This document shows, piece by piece, positions 32,893 to 45,415 of a stretch of DNA of 64,000 nt. Origin of the DNA: Bacillus sp. FSL K6-3431. Lineage in GTDB: Bacteria > Bacillota > Bacilli > Bacillales > Bacillaceae_C. The stretch is from the NCBI RefSeq assembly GCF_038002605.1, contig NZ_JBBOCT010000001.1, positions 3,720,001 through 3,784,000 on the forward strand, in the 5' to 3' direction. A program made the position numbers and the translations under genes. A model generated the notes under the pieces. That model had not been told where the DNA came from. It did no database searches and saw only the letters and a list, made by a program, of their open reading frames with translations. Every line of letters starts with the position of its first letter. The stretch's first letter is position 1.

Positions 32893-33993
32893 ATGCTAGA
32901 TCAGACAATTATTCGCTTTGAAAACGTTTCAAAGCAATATGATCAAACAATAATATTAGATGATGTCAGTTTTGAAATTGAAAAAGGTAAATTTTATACA
33001 TTACTTGGCCCTTCCGGATGCGGGAAAACAACGATCCTTCGTTTAATAGCAGGCTTTAACCAGCCGACAAAAGGTAATATCTTATTTCAAGGTAAAAAAA
33101 TAAACAGCATTCCAGCAAATAAGCGTCAAGTGAATACTGTGTTCCAAGATTATGCTTTATTTCCGCACCTAAATGTTTTTGAAAATGTTGCTTTTGGTCT
33201 GCGTATAAAAAAGATGAAGAAGTCAGATATTGATGTAAAGGTAAAAGAAGCACTTAAATTTGTAAACTTAGTAGGGTATGAACATAGAGAAATTAATGAA
33301 ATGTCAGGTGGGCAGCGGCAGCGTGTTGCAATTGCACGTGCGATTGTTAATGAGCCGGAAGTTATTTTACTTGATGAACCACTATCAGCTTTAGATTTAA
33401 AATTAAGAACAGAAATGCAATATGAACTGCGTGAATTACAGCAAAGATTGGGTATTACATTCATATTCGTTACACATGATCAAGAAGAAGCACTTGCAAT
33501 GTCAGACGAAATTTTTGTTATTAACCAAGGGAAAATACAGCAAAGTGGAACGCCAATTGATATATATGATGAGCCTATTAATAGATTTGTCGCTGATTTT
33601 ATAGGCGAATCGAATATCGTGAAAGGCAAGATGATTCAAGACTATCAAGTGGAGTTTGGCGGCAAACAATTTGAATGTGTCGATCAGGGGCTTAACCCCA
33701 ATGAACCTGTAGAGATTGTTATTAGACCTGAGGATTTAGAAATTACCTCACGAGATCAAGGTAAGTTGAAAGTAAAGGTTGATTCGCAACTTTTCCGAGG
33801 CGTCCATTATGAAATTTGTTGTTACGACGATTACGGCAACGAATGGCTTGTTCATTCCACTAAAAAAGCAAATGCGGGGGATGAAATCGGTCTTCATTTT
33901 GATCCGGAAGCGATCCATGTAATGAGATTTGGAGAAACAGAAGAAGAGTTTGATAAACGGTTAGAAGCTTATGATGAGGCCAGTCATGAATAA
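32893..33993 (+). CDS. potA: spermidine/putrescine ABC transporter ATP-binding protein
   Basis: 366 residues from ATG 32893, six bases after GGAGGG; ATG 32890 is too close. Walker [11 protein letters not shown]-loop [11 protein letters not shown], signature [14 protein letters not shown], Walker B VILLDEP and H-switch VTHDQEEA are intact. A C-terminal TOBE-like domain (about 240-340) follows, as in PotA. It energises polyamine uptake through PotB and PotC. It overlaps potB by eight bases. Expression may now depend on read-through across the inserted MITE. Confidence 0.95.
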   Translation: MLDQTIIRFENVSKQYDQTIILDDVSFEIEKGKFYTLLGPSGCGKTTILRLIAGFNQPTKGNILFQGKKINSIPANKRQVNTVFQDYALFPHLNVFENVAFGLRIKKMKKSDIDVKVKEALKFVNLVGYEHREINEMSGGQRQRVAIARAIVNEPEVILLDEPLSALDLKLRTEMQYELRELQQRLGITFIFVTHDQEEALAMSDEIFVINQGKIQQSGTPIDIYDEPINRFVADFIGESNIVKGKMIQDYQVEFGGKQFECVDQGLNPNEPVEIVIRPEDLEITSRDQGKLKVKVDSQLFRGVHYEICCYDDYGNEWLVHSTKKANAGDEIGLHFDPEAIHVMRFGETEEEFDKRLEAYDEASHE

Positions 33994-34789
33994 AACGCGT
34001 AATTTTTATCTGATTCCTTATATTCTATGGATTGCCTTGTTCGTCGTTGCACCGATCTTGCTTATTGGTTATTATTCTTTCTTTGATATCGAAGGCCATT
34101 TTACATTCAATAATTACCAACGATTCTTTACACCTGTCTATTTGAAAATGACGTTCAGTTCTTTTTGGTATGCATTTCTTATCACTAGTTTCACATTATT
34201 AATTTCTTATCCAACGGCCTATCTTTTGACAAAGACGAAGCATAGGCAGCTTTGGCTATTATTAATTATCTTGCCTTCGTGGATTAATTTACTTTTAAAA
34301 GCATACGCTTTTCTTGGTTTGTTCGGAGCATATGGTCCGGCTAACAGCTTTTTGGAAGTAATAGGAATAGGTTCTAAACAGATATTATTCACCGATTTTA
34401 GTTTTATATTTGTTGCGGTTTATATATTTATTCCATTTATGATTTTACCAATTTATAATTCTTTGGAAAAGATGAATCCTTCCTTTACTGATGCTGCAAG
34501 TGATCTCGGTGCTTCCGGATGGACGACTTTCAGACGTGTCATTTTTCCATTAACATTAGATGGCGTTAAATCAGGCTGTCAAGCTGTGTTTATACCTGCA
34601 CTTTCTTTGTTCATGATCACAAGATTGATCTCAGGTAATCGCGTTATAACGTTAGGAACAGCGATTGAACAACATTTCCTCGTTACGCAAGATTGGGGAA
34701 TGGGTGCAACTATTGCTGTATTTTTAATAATAGCTATGGCAATTATTATGATTCTTACCGGGCAACGGAAGCGAGGTGATTTGGCGTGA
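33986..34789 (+). CDS. potB: spermidine/putrescine ABC transporter permease PotB
   Basis: 267 residues. Start ATG 33986 is six bases after GAGG and overlaps the potA stop; in-frame ATGs at 33971 and 33974 lie upstream of that site. Six hydrophobic helices are visible. The EAA loop appears as [26 protein letters not shown] (about 165-190), the contact site for PotA. It forms the membrane channel with PotC. The potC start overlaps its stop by four bases (GTGA). Confidence 0.94.
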   Translation: MNKTRNFYLIPYILWIALFVVAPILLIGYYSFFDIEGHFTFNNYQRFFTPVYLKMTFSSFWYAFLITSFTLLISYPTAYLLTKTKHRQLWLLLIILPSWINLLLKAYAFLGLFGAYGPANSFLEVIGIGSKQILFTDFSFIFVAVYIFIPFMILPIYNSLEKMNPSFTDAASDLGASGWTTFRRVIFPLTLDGVKSGCQAVFIPALSLFMITRLISGNRVITLGTAIEQHFLVTQDWGMGATIAVFLIIAMAIIMILTGQRKRGDLA

Positions 34790-35592
34790 ATATAAAAAGT
34801 AAATTACCTAATATATATTTAATCTTTGTTTTTTTCATCCTTTATGCACCGATTATATATTTAATGTATTACTCATTTAACGCTGGAGGGTCGATGCGGA
34901 ATTTTGAGGGGTTTACACTTGATTGGTATAAGGATGTTTTTCAAGACACAAGGCTATTGATCATCGCATTGAACACATTAATTATTGCATTATTATCTGC
35001 TGCCATTTCAACGATTCTGGGTGTATTAGGCGCACTAGCGATTACGTATGTAAAAAAGCGCAGAACGAAAAACACGTTACAAACATTAAATAATGTTTTG
35101 ATTGTTAGTCCCGATGTCATCATTGGTGCATCATTTCTTATATTATTTACAATGATTGGGATTAGACTTGGATTTATATCGGTATTACTGTCGCATATTG
35201 CTTTCAGTGTCCCCATTGTGGTGATTATGGTACTGCCGAAACTCCAGGAAATGAGCTCATCCCTGATTGATGCGGCACGCGACCTTGGAGCGAGTAACTG
35301 GAATATTCTTTCGAAAGTTATCTTGCCATATATTACACCAGGTATTTTCGCGGGGTTTTTTATGGCGCTAACATACTCGCTAGATGATTTTGCTGTTACT
35401 TTTTTCGTTACAGGCAATGGTTTTTCGACATTATCAGTAGAAATCTACTCAAGGGCACGCCAAGGGATTTCTCTTGAAATCAATGCCTTATCTACTCTAA
35501 TATTTTTACTTACCATTGCGCTTGTGATTGGTTATTATTTCATTAATCAGCGTAATGTCAGATCTGCCGGAGCGGGGGTGAGAAAGCGATGA
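34786..35592 (+). CDS. potC: spermidine/putrescine ABC transporter permease PotC
   Basis: 268 residues from GTG 34786, overlapping potB by four bases. Six hydrophobic helices; the EAA loop reads DAARDLGASNWNILSKVILPYITPGI (about 162-187). FFMALTYSLDDFAVTFFVTG is typical of PotC. It overlaps potD by four bases (ATGA), so the whole transporter is translationally coupled. Confidence 0.94.
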   Translation: MNIKSKLPNIYLIFVFFILYAPIIYLMYYSFNAGGSMRNFEGFTLDWYKDVFQDTRLLIIALNTLIIALLSAAISTILGVLGALAITYVKKRRTKNTLQTLNNVLIVSPDVIIGASFLILFTMIGIRLGFISVLLSHIAFSVPIVVIMVLPKLQEMSSSLIDAARDLGASNWNILSKVILPYITPGIFAGFFMALTYSLDDFAVTFFVTGNGFSTLSVEIYSRARQGISLEINALSTLIFLLTIALVIGYYFINQRNVRSAGAGVRKR

Positions 35593-36662
35593 GTAAACTT
35601 GTGCGAATGTTTTCAATTATTTTTATTGTTTCTTTTGCTTTACTTTACTTTGCTTCTCATTTGAATTCTTCGCAAGGCTATACGAGTGGTAACACATTGA
35701 ATGTATACAATTGGGGCGACTATATTGATCCGGATTTAATAAAAAAGTTTGAAAAAGAAACTGGTATGAAAGTTGTATATCAAACATTTGATTCTAACGA
35801 AGCGATGATGACGAAAATTTCTCAAGGGGGAACGGCCTACGATATTACGATTCCTTCCGAATATGCTATCAGCAAAATGAAAGAGGAGGATCTTCTGCTG
35901 CCGCTTGACCATACGAAATTATCAAATATGAAATACATCGATGAGCATTATCTGGATTTATCCTTTGATGAAAACAATGAATACTCCATTCCTTATTTTT
36001 GGGGAACCTTCGGAATTGTTTATAATCCGAAAATGCTTGGCGGAACAGAAATAACAAGTTGGAACGATTTATGGGATCCAAAGTTAAAAAATCAAATTTT
36101 TCTTGTGGATGGTGCAAGAGAAGTAATTGGTATGGGGCTGAACAGTCTTCATTATTCATTAAATGAAACAAATAAAGATCGCCTTCAGGAAGCGAAACAA
36201 AAGCTAGACGAACTTACCCCTAATATTAAAGCGATCATTGGAGATGAAATCAAGCTGCTTGTAGCTAATGAGGAAGCAGCAATTGGAGTCGTCTGGTCAG
36301 GTGAAGCTGCCGATATTATGTGGGAGAACGAGGATCTTGATTATGTGATTCCAGAAGAAGGATCGAATCTTTGGTTTGATAATATGGTTATCCCTAAATC
36401 CGCGAAAAATGTAGATGGTGCCCATCAATTTATTAACTTTATGCTGGATCCTAAGAACGCGGCGCAAAATGCGGAATATGTAGGATATTCCACACCAAAC
36501 GCCAAGGCACTTGAATTCATGCCAGATGAAATTACCCAAGATAAGCGATTTTATCCCGATGCAGAACTAACAGAAAAACTTGAAGTGTATGACAACCTCG
36601 GCAAAAAAATGCTGGCATACTACAACGAACTTTTTCTAGAATTCAAAATGCATAGGAAATAG
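35589..36662 (+). CDS. potD: spermidine/putrescine-binding protein PotD
   Basis: 357 residues. The N-terminus has a basic start and a hydrophobic stretch MFSIIFIVSFALLYFA (about 7-22) followed by SHLNSSQGYTS. There is no cysteine and thus no lipobox, so it is either cleaved by signal peptidase I or stays anchored by this helix; Gram-positive PotD proteins are usually lipoproteins. The mature part opens LNVYNWGDYIDPDLI, the classic PotD/PotF start, and has IPYFWGTFGIVYN and VWSGEAADIM, which line the polyamine pocket in relatives. It is the last gene of the operon; a hairpin repeat and a terminator follow. Confidence 0.93.
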   Translation: MSKLVRMFSIIFIVSFALLYFASHLNSSQGYTSGNTLNVYNWGDYIDPDLIKKFEKETGMKVVYQTFDSNEAMMTKISQGGTAYDITIPSEYAISKMKEEDLLLPLDHTKLSNMKYIDEHYLDLSFDENNEYSIPYFWGTFGIVYNPKMLGGTEITSWNDLWDPKLKNQIFLVDGAREVIGMGLNSLHYSLNETNKDRLQEAKQKLDELTPNIKAIIGDEIKLLVANEEAAIGVVWSGEAADIMWENEDLDYVIPEEGSNLWFDNMVIPKSAKNVDGAHQFINFMLDPKNAAQNAEYVGYSTPNAKALEFMPDEITQDKRFYPDAELTEKLEVYDNLGKKMLAYYNELFLEFKMHRK

Positions 36663-36672
36663 AAGAACCTTT

Positions 36673-36740
36673 AAGGAACAACGGCTAAGAGCGCCACGTG
36701 TGTGGCAACGCCGTTGTAACCCACATCGTGTGGGCCTTTA
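36673..36740. repeat. dispersed hairpin repeat, copy 2
   Basis: Starts AAGGAACAACGGCT and ends TGTGGGCCTT. About 85 percent like 22456-22524. Contains CAACGGC/GCCGTTG and CCCAC/GTGGG stems. It sits between the potD stop and its terminator. Confidence 0.75.
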
Positions 36741-36742
36741 GA

Positions 36743-36777
36743 TCGACTGCTGACGACATTTCAGCAGTCGACTTTTT
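36743..36777 (+). terminator. intrinsic terminator after potD
   Basis: CGACTGCTGA (36744-36753) and TCAGCAGTCG (36761-36770) form a 10-bp stem followed by ACTTTTT. Confidence 0.85.
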
Positions 36778-36824
36778 GGATCGGAATGATATAATGAAAT
36801 ATATGTAGAAAGGAGGAGGAATAT

Positions 36825-37196
36825 ATGAAAATGGAAGAAGAAATCATGGGAATGCTAAAGGAAATAAAAAGCACCTTGAGTGATCATACCCAGATATTGG
36901 GTGAACACAGCCAAATATTGGGTGAGCATACCCAGATATTGGGTGATCACAGCAAAATATTAAACGAGCATAGCCAAAGGTTTATTGAACACGGCCAGAT
37001 TTTAGGGGCACTTAAAGTAGGACAAGAAGGCTTAAAAGCTGAAATGAGCGAACTGCGCTTACAAAATGCGAAAGACTTTGGTGAAGTGAAGGAACAGATT
37101 AAAATACTTGAAGATAGTTTTGAAATTTTAAAAGAAGAAACGTGGACAAATAAAAAAGATATTCGCAGAGTTCAAAGAACAATGGGAATGATATAA
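36825..37196 (+). CDS. small coiled-coil protein with exact heptad repeats
   Basis: 123 residues from ATG 36825, behind AAAGGAGGAGG. Residues about 20-61 are six seven-residue repeats of the type H-(T/S)-Q-I-L-G-E. A longer amphipathic helix (about 62-105) rich in Glu and Lys follows, then a basic tail (KKDIRRVQR). At DNA level the repeats are 21-bp units with alternating versions, as if made by duplication. It is soluble, with no signal or membrane helix. It resembles hypothetical 'H-x-Q-I-L' coiled-coil proteins of bacilli and phages whose function is unknown. It has its own terminator downstream. Confidence 0.75.
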   Translation: MKMEEEIMGMLKEIKSTLSDHTQILGEHSQILGEHTQILGDHSKILNEHSQRFIEHGQILGALKVGQEGLKAEMSELRLQNAKDFGEVKEQIKILEDSFEILKEETWTNKKDIRRVQRTMGMI

Positions 37197-37445
37197 AAGC
37201 TTCAAAGTCTACTTCATGCCTCTTTTACTCCCACAATTGAGCCGCGATTAATGCTACACTATCAAACACCTACAAAAATAGTAGTTTTAAGAAGTTTCTT
37301 CCATATAAGGAGTAAACTTCTTGAGGCTTTTTTTTATAAATTAAAAACCTCTAAAAAAACATATAATTTATTGAATTATCGTATATGTTGGTCTTATCAA
37401 TAAGTAAGCGGATACACAATGATTTTATTTAATTCTAACTGATAA
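37197..37445. other. intergenic region before ilvE
   Basis: AT-rich, no gene seen. It holds the terminator at 37289-37334; the ilvE promoter and CodY-like box follow at 37446-37491. Confidence 0.5.
37289..37334 (+). terminator. intrinsic terminator after the coiled-coil gene
   Basis: AAGAAGTTT (37289-37297) and AAACTTCTT (37314-37322), with TCC/GGA inside, followed by TTTTTTTT. Confidence 0.8.
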
Positions 37446-37460
37446 AACATTCTGAAAATG
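37446..37460. promoter_or_regulatory. CodY-like box upstream of ilvE
   Basis: AACATTCTGAAAATG matches the CodY consensus AATTTTCWGAAAATT at 12 of 15 positions. It ends two bases before the -35 of the ilvE promoter. CodY represses branched-chain amino acid synthesis when GTP and isoleucine, leucine or valine are plentiful. Confidence 0.65.
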
Positions 37461-37462
37461 TA

Positions 37463-37491
37463 TTGACGTATCAGCGATATCAAGGTATCAT
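37463..37491 (+). promoter_or_regulatory. promoter of ilvE-ilvD
   Basis: TTGACG (37463-37468), 17-base spacer, TATCAT (37486-37491), 64 bases before the GTG of ilvE. Confidence 0.7.
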
Positions 37492-37554
37492 TGAGAACAA
37501 TTTAATAAATAGAAAAATGAGACAGGCAATAAAATGTGAGAGGGGCAAACAGCA

Positions 37555-38454
37555 GTGAGTGAGCAATTGATTTTCCTCAATGGTCAGTTCGTGAAAAAAG
37601 AAGATGCCGTCGTATCTGTATATGATCATGGATTTTTATATGGGGATGGGGTTTTCGAGGGTATACGTTCTTATAGTGGAAATGTATTTCGCTTGGAAGA
37701 GCATTTAAGACGTTTATATGACTCCGCGAAGTCCATTATGCTAACTATTCCTTATACGAAAGAGGAAATGACTAGTATTGTTGTTGAAACGCTCCGCCAA
37801 AATAATTTAAAAGATGGTTATATCCGTCTTGTCGTATCTCGTGGGGTTGGAAATTTAGGACTTAGTCCATTTACTTGTGCGAAACCGCAAGTCATTGCTA
37901 TTGCTGAACCGCTTAGTATTTTTCCGAAAGAGATGTACGAAACAGGACTTGAGATTGTTACTGTGGCTACAAGGCGCAATCGTTCTGATGTGCTCAGCCC
38001 AATGGTTAAATCTTTGAATTACTTAAATAATATACTTGTAAAAATTGAAGCTAACCTTGCAGGTGTGGAAGAAGCGTTGATGTTGAACGATCAAGGCTAC
38101 GTTGCGGAAGGTTCAGCAGATAATATATTTATTGTTAAAGATAATAAATTGTTAACTCCCCCAGGGCATGTAGGTGCACTAGTTGGAATTACACGGAATG
38201 CTATCATGGAACTTGCACTGGAAAAAGGTTATGAAGTTGCAGAGGCTGTCTTCACAAGGCATGATGTATACACTGCAGATGAAGTGTTTCTAACTGGGAC
38301 AGCGGCTGAAGTAATCGCTGTTAGTAAAGTAGACGGACGCGTCATTGGCGAAGGTAAACCAGGTCCGGTCACATCAGTCTTGTTAGAAAGTTTCAGAAAA
38401 TTGACTTTAACAGACGGAGTGAAAGTGTACGACCAAACATTAAATGTCAGCTAA
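37555..38454 (+). CDS. ilvE: branched-chain amino acid aminotransferase
   Basis: Fold-type IV PLP transaminase of 299 residues that makes isoleucine, leucine and valine from their keto acids. Start GTG 37555 follows GAGAGGGG. FLYGDGVFEGIRSY (about 27-40) is the family start. The PLP lysine is Lys152 in SPMVKSLNYLNN. GYVAEGSADNIF and FLTGTAAEVIAV contain the phosphate-binding and glutamate-binding residues. It resembles the short bacterial IlvE type. It is first in the block, 21 bases before ilvD. Control is probably by CodY at the site overlapping the promoter. Confidence 0.95.
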   Translation: MSEQLIFLNGQFVKKEDAVVSVYDHGFLYGDGVFEGIRSYSGNVFRLEEHLRRLYDSAKSIMLTIPYTKEEMTSIVVETLRQNNLKDGYIRLVVSRGVGNLGLSPFTCAKPQVIAIAEPLSIFPKEMYETGLEIVTVATRRNRSDVLSPMVKSLNYLNNILVKIEANLAGVEEALMLNDQGYVAEGSADNIFIVKDNKLLTPPGHVGALVGITRNAIMELALEKGYEVAEAVFTRHDVYTADEVFLTGTAAEVIAVSKVDGRVIGEGKPGPVTSVLLESFRKLTLTDGVKVYDQTLNVS

Positions 38455-38475
38455 GACAGAAACAGGAGAGGTAAT

Positions 38476-40140
38476 ATGCGCAGTGATATGATTAAAAAGG
38501 GGATTGATCGGGCCCCTCACCGTAGCTTGTTATACGCAACTGGTATAAAAACAAAAGATTTAGAAAAGCCATTTATCGGAGTATGTAATTCATATATAGA
38601 CATTATCCCAGGACATAAACATTTGCGAGAATTTGCTGATATTGTAAAAGAAGCTATTTGGGAAGCAGGTGGTGTGCCCTTTGAATTTAATACAATCGGA
38701 GTCGATGATGGAATTGCAATGGGACATATCGGAATGCGCTATTCACTTCCAAGTCGAGAATTGATCGCAGATTCAGCTGAAACAGTTATCAATGCACATT
38801 GGTTTGATGGAGTATTTTATATCCCGAACTGTGATAAAATCACACCAGGCATGCTAATGTCAGCTGTTAGAACGAATGTCCCTTCTGTTTTTGTTTCAGG
38901 AGGTCCGATGGAAGGCGGCGTATCTTCAGAAGGTGAGCCACTTACACTTACATCTGTTTTTGAAGGAGTAGGAGCATACCATTCTGGGAAAATGACTGCG
39001 GAAAAACTGCTCGACATTGAGCAAAATGCATGTCCTACATGTGGTTCATGTTCAGGAATGTTCACAGCTAACTCTATGAATTCACTAATGGAAATGCTAG
39101 GATTTGCCTTGCCGGGGAATGGTACTATTGTAGCAACATCTAATGAACGCCACAGATTAATTAAAGAAGCGGCACATCATTTGGTGCGAATGGTAAAAGA
39201 AGATATTAAACCACGTGATCTCATTTCAGAGCGCACGATTGATGATGCTTTTGCGCTCGACATGGCCATGGGCGGATCAACAAATACAGTGCTTCATACA
39301 TTAGCCATTGCACACGAAGCAGAAATAGATTATGATTTATCTCGTATCAATAAAGTAGCAGAAAGAGTTCCATACCTTTCTAAAATTGCTCCAGCATCAG
39401 ACTATACGATGCAAGATGTTCATGATGCTGGCGGAATAAGTGCCATTATTCGTGAATTATGCGAAATGGGCGCGGTTGAGAGTGATCGAATGACTGTAAC
39501 TGGAAAAACAGTGTATGAAAACGTAAAAGACAATGTGATAACAAATCCAAATGTCATACGTCCTCGCGAAAATCCATACAGTCCAGTTGGCGGTTTATCT
39601 GTTCTTTACGGGAACATCGCTCCAGACGGCGGAGTAATCAAGGTGGGAGCGGTAGATCCTTCTATCAAAACGTTCAGCGGTAAAGCGATCGTATTTGAAT
39701 CACAGGAAGATGCGCAACAAGGTATAAACGATGGGACAGTACAAGCGGGTCATGTAGTAGTCATTCGCTATGAAGGTCCAAAAGGCGGACCGGGAATGCC
39801 TGAGATGCTTGCTCCAACAGCAGCAATTGCTGGAAGAGGGCTTGGTACTCAAGTTGCACTTATCACAGATGGTCGCTTTTCTGGAGCATCAAGAGGAATT
39901 TCTATTGGTCATATATCGCCAGAAGCTGCTGAGGGTGGACCAATCGCACTTGTAGAAGACGGAGACGAAATCCTCATTGATTTGATAAATCGGACGATTC
40001 ATCTTGAAGTTTCCGATCAAGAATTGTCAGAACGCAAAGAAAAGTTAGAACCGTTTGAACCGAAAATTAAAAAGGGTTACTTAGCAAGATATTCTAAGCT
40101 AGTTACTTCCGCTAACACTGGCGGAGTTATGAAAATATAA
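38476..40140 (+). CDS. ilvD: dihydroxy-acid dehydratase
   Basis: 554-residue iron-sulfur dehydratase for the fourth common step of isoleucine/valine synthesis. ATG 38476 follows ACAGGAGAGG. The cluster cysteines are in GVCNSY (about 48), [10 protein letters not shown] (about 118) and [11 protein letters not shown] (about 186-196). The C-terminal RFSGASRG motif and [11 protein letters not shown] are present. A TATAAT overlapping the stop codon may form a secondary promoter for the T-box leader that follows. Confidence 0.96.
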   Translation: MRSDMIKKGIDRAPHRSLLYATGIKTKDLEKPFIGVCNSYIDIIPGHKHLREFADIVKEAIWEAGGVPFEFNTIGVDDGIAMGHIGMRYSLPSRELIADSAETVINAHWFDGVFYIPNCDKITPGMLMSAVRTNVPSVFVSGGPMEGGVSSEGEPLTLTSVFEGVGAYHSGKMTAEKLLDIEQNACPTCGSCSGMFTANSMNSLMEMLGFALPGNGTIVATSNERHRLIKEAAHHLVRMVKEDIKPRDLISERTIDDAFALDMAMGGSTNTVLHTLAIAHEAEIDYDLSRINKVAERVPYLSKIAPASDYTMQDVHDAGGISAIIRELCEMGAVESDRMTVTGKTVYENVKDNVITNPNVIRPRENPYSPVGGLSVLYGNIAPDGGVIKVGAVDPSIKTFSGKAIVFESQEDAQQGINDGTVQAGHVVVIRYEGPKGGPGMPEMLAPTAAIAGRGLGTQVALITDGRFSGASRGISIGHISPEAAEGGPIALVEDGDEILIDLINRTIHLEVSDQELSERKEKLEPFEPKIKKGYLARYSKLVTSANTGGVMKI

Positions 40141-40141
40141 T
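40112..40141 (+). promoter_or_regulatory. possible internal promoter at the end of ilvD
   Basis: TATAAT (40136-40141) overlaps the ilvD stop; an 18-base spacer separates it from CTAACA (40112-40117). It would start RNA just before the T-box stem I. Confidence 0.4.
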
Positions 40142-40144
40142 ATT

Positions 40145-40436
40145 AAAGCAATGAAGAGGTAAAAGTTAATGGATCACTGTATTTACAGAGAGTCGGAACT
40201 GCTGGGAACCGACAATACAGCCATTAGCGACATCGCCTCAGAGCATGAATCCTGAAAGCTTATGCGACTATGGATTCGCGGGGACTTTTAGTTAAGCTTC
40301 CCGATATCAATGAGCGGCTAGCCGCCGCTCCCGAGTCAGTGAATTTCACTGAGAAGTAGGGTGGTACCATGAAAGTTTTTTCATCCCTGCATAAAAGGTT
40401 CTCCTTTTGTGTGGGCTGAAAGAACTTTTTTTTATT
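40145..40436 (+). ncRNA. T-box leader, isoleucine-type specifier, between ilvD and ilvB
   Basis: Stem I: GAGG (40156-40159) pairs with CCTC (40236-40239) and TAATGG with CCATTA. The terminal arm is CTGTATT...AATACAG, with GTCGG...CCGAC above it enclosing GCTG. The 3' internal loop reads GCGAC-ATC-G with ATC at 40232-40234, an isoleucine codon. The conserved T-box AGGGTGGTACCATG is at about 40359-40372. A long terminator stem (AAAGTT...CCCTGCATAAAAGG / CCTTTTGTGTGGG...AACTTT) with T run ends at about 40434. Uncharged tRNA-Ile should allow transcription into ilvB and the leu genes. Confidence 0.88.
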
Positions 40437-40531
40437 ATAAAAGTACTCAATTTGGTAGATCTTTGTCATGTGAAATAGTGTTAACACATATATGCTTTAA
40501 CAAATACAGAAATTGAAAGGAAGGGCTCAAC

Positions 40532-42271
40532 GTGAGTATGGGTATCCCGATGAAATCGAATAACCCCAAACCAGACACGGCCGTTAACGAAAAAGTGAAG
40601 AACGGGGCAGACCTATTTATCGAGGCACTACAAAAAGAAAAGGTGGAAATCATTTTCGGATATCCTGGAGGAGCAGCACTACCGATTTATGATGCGCTGT
40701 ATAAAAATCCAATTCGCCATGTGCTGACAAGGCATGAACAGGGAGCTATCCATGCAGCTGAAGGATACGCAAGGGTAACTGGGAAACCTGGAGTTGTGAT
40801 GGCCACTTCTGGTCCAGGGGCAACAAATTTGGTTACTGGAATAGCAGACGCGATGATGGATTCGCTACCGCTTGTGGTATTTACCGGCCAAGTGGCAAGC
40901 TCCTTGCTTGGAACTGATGCATTTCAAGAGTCAGACATTATTGGTATCACAATGCCAATTACAAAACATAATTACCAGGTAAAAAGAGTCGAAGATCTAG
41001 GCAGAATCATTAAAGAAGCTTTCTATATTGCTTCAACAGGACGCCCTGGCCCAGTGCTAGTCGATATTCCAAAAGATATCGCTACGAACCAAGCAGGGAA
41101 CTATCCTGACGAACCCATTAATTTGCCGGGTTATCAACCGACAACCCAACCAAATTACTTACAAATTCAAAAGCTTGCAAGTGCTATAGCCAATGCTAAA
41201 AAGCCGCTGATTCTTGCAGGTGCCGGTGTCCTTTTCGCGAAGGGATCAGACTATTTGAAAGAATTTGTAGAAATGACCGGTTTCCCAATTACAAATACAC
41301 TTTTAGGATTAGGTACAATTCCTGGGGATCACCCTCAATTTTTGGGGATGGCGGGGATGCATGGGACGTATGGATCAAACATGGCAATTACGGAATGTGA
41401 TTTACTTATTAATATCGGTGCACGCTTTGATGATCGATTGACAGGCAATCTAAAGCACTTTGCACCTAATGCAGTGGTTGCTCATATAGATATCGATCCT
41501 GCAGAAATCGGTAAAAACGTACCAACAGCTATCCCAATCGTATCTGATGCAAAAGAAGTATTAAAAGAACTTCTAAAAATGGAATTTGATTTTTCGGATA
41601 TTACTGAGTGGACAGAGCATTTACAGGATTATAAAACGAAATATCCATTCAAAACTCCAATATCAAAAGAAGATTCACTTTCTGCTCCGCACGTGATTAA
41701 AATGATTCATGAATTTACAGGTGGAGACGCGATTGTTACAACGGATGTTGGACAGCATCAAATGTGGGCTGCACAGTATTTCGGATTTAACGGACCTGAT
41801 AACTGGGTAACTTCAGGTGGACTGGGCACTATGGGCTTTGGTTTTCCTGCTGCAATCGGTGCTCAATTAGCTGTTCCGGAAAAAACTGTTATTGCTGTCA
41901 CTGGAGACGGAGGTTTTCAAATGACATTGCAGGAACTTTCGGTCATTAAGGAACTAAACTTGCCGGTGAAAATTGTAATTATCAATAATCAATGTCTTGG
42001 AATGGTTCGTCAGTGGCAGGAGTTATTTTATGAAGAACGCTACTCACATTCAATATTTTCTGGGCAGCCGGACTTCGTAAAACTTGCGGAGGCGTATGGG
42101 ATCAAAGGTTATCGTGCCACTACAGAAGAAGAAGCAAAAGCGGTAATCGAAAAAGCTTTCAATATCCCAGAACCAGTGCTTATTGACTTCCGAGTGGTTC
42201 AAAAAGAATTTGTTAATCCAATGGTTGCACAAGGTAAAGGCCTGCATGAAATGATAGGGGTGGGAGAATGA
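40532..42271 (+). CDS. ilvB: acetolactate synthase large subunit
   Basis: ThDP- and FAD-dependent enzyme of 579 residues; the first committed step to valine, leucine and isoleucine. GTG 40532 follows AAGGAAGGG. The N-terminal ThDP domain has [15 protein letters not shown] with the catalytic glutamate in [16 protein letters not shown]. The FAD domain is in the middle. The ThDP/Mg motif [12 protein letters not shown]...[12 protein letters not shown] is at about 451-495. It overlaps ilvN by four bases. Confidence 0.97.
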   Translation: MSMGIPMKSNNPKPDTAVNEKVKNGADLFIEALQKEKVEIIFGYPGGAALPIYDALYKNPIRHVLTRHEQGAIHAAEGYARVTGKPGVVMATSGPGATNLVTGIADAMMDSLPLVVFTGQVASSLLGTDAFQESDIIGITMPITKHNYQVKRVEDLGRIIKEAFYIASTGRPGPVLVDIPKDIATNQAGNYPDEPINLPGYQPTTQPNYLQIQKLASAIANAKKPLILAGAGVLFAKGSDYLKEFVEMTGFPITNTLLGLGTIPGDHPQFLGMAGMHGTYGSNMAITECDLLINIGARFDDRLTGNLKHFAPNAVVAHIDIDPAEIGKNVPTAIPIVSDAKEVLKELLKMEFDFSDITEWTEHLQDYKTKYPFKTPISKEDSLSAPHVIKMIHEFTGGDAIVTTDVGQHQMWAAQYFGFNGPDNWVTSGGLGTMGFGFPAAIGAQLAVPEKTVIAVTGDGGFQMTLQELSVIKELNLPVKIVIINNQCLGMVRQWQELFYEERYSHSIFSGQPDFVKLAEAYGIKGYRATTEEEAKAVIEKAFNIPEPVLIDFRVVQKEFVNPMVAQGKGLHEMIGVGE

Positions 42272-42786
42272 AACGGGTTGTTACTGTAACAGTCAACAAT
42301 AATAGTGGAGTGTTGAACCGTATAACCGGATTATTCGCCAAAAGACAGTTTAATATCGAGAGCATTACAGTCGGGGCGACCGGAAAACCGGGGATTTCAA
42401 AAATGACTTTTATCGTTCCGATGGAAGATCCTGCTAAAATGGAACAACTGCTCAAACAGCTACAAAAACAGATTGATGTATTAAAAGTAACGGATATTAC
42501 TGACAAAGCAATCGTTACTCGAGAATTAGCACTTATTAAAGTGCTTTGCCCACCGTCGGTTCGCAGTGAAGTGTACAGCATTATTGAACCTTTCAGAGCA
42601 ACCGTAATTGATATGGGCAAAAATATGGTTACTGTTCAAGTAACAGGTGAGCCCACAAAAGTGGATGCCTTTATTGAACTATTAAAACCATATGGAATAA
42701 AAGATATTGCCCGCACAGGTGTCACCGCATTTGTGAGGGAGCAGCAAAAGTTAGAAACACCGCAATTATCATTATTACAATTATAA
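42268..42786 (+). CDS. ilvN: acetolactate synthase small (regulatory) subunit
   Basis: 172 residues from ATG 42268, overlapping ilvB by four bases. An N-terminal ACT domain (about 1-78) has [18 protein letters not shown] and [11 protein letters not shown]-terminal domain (about 80-160) has the RELALIKV motif. It binds valine and activates and feedback-inhibits IlvB. Translational coupling fits equimolar assembly. Called ilvH in Bacillus. Confidence 0.95.
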   Translation: MKRVVTVTVNNNSGVLNRITGLFAKRQFNIESITVGATGKPGISKMTFIVPMEDPAKMEQLLKQLQKQIDVLKVTDITDKAIVTRELALIKVLCPPSVRSEVYSIIEPFRATVIDMGKNMVTVQVTGEPTKVDAFIELLKPYGIKDIARTGVTAFVREQQKLETPQLSLLQL

Positions 42787-45370
<2,584 letters not shown>

Positions 45371-45415
45371 CTTTTTCAAGAACATGAGAAATGGACACAA
45401 TAAGGGGATATAACG

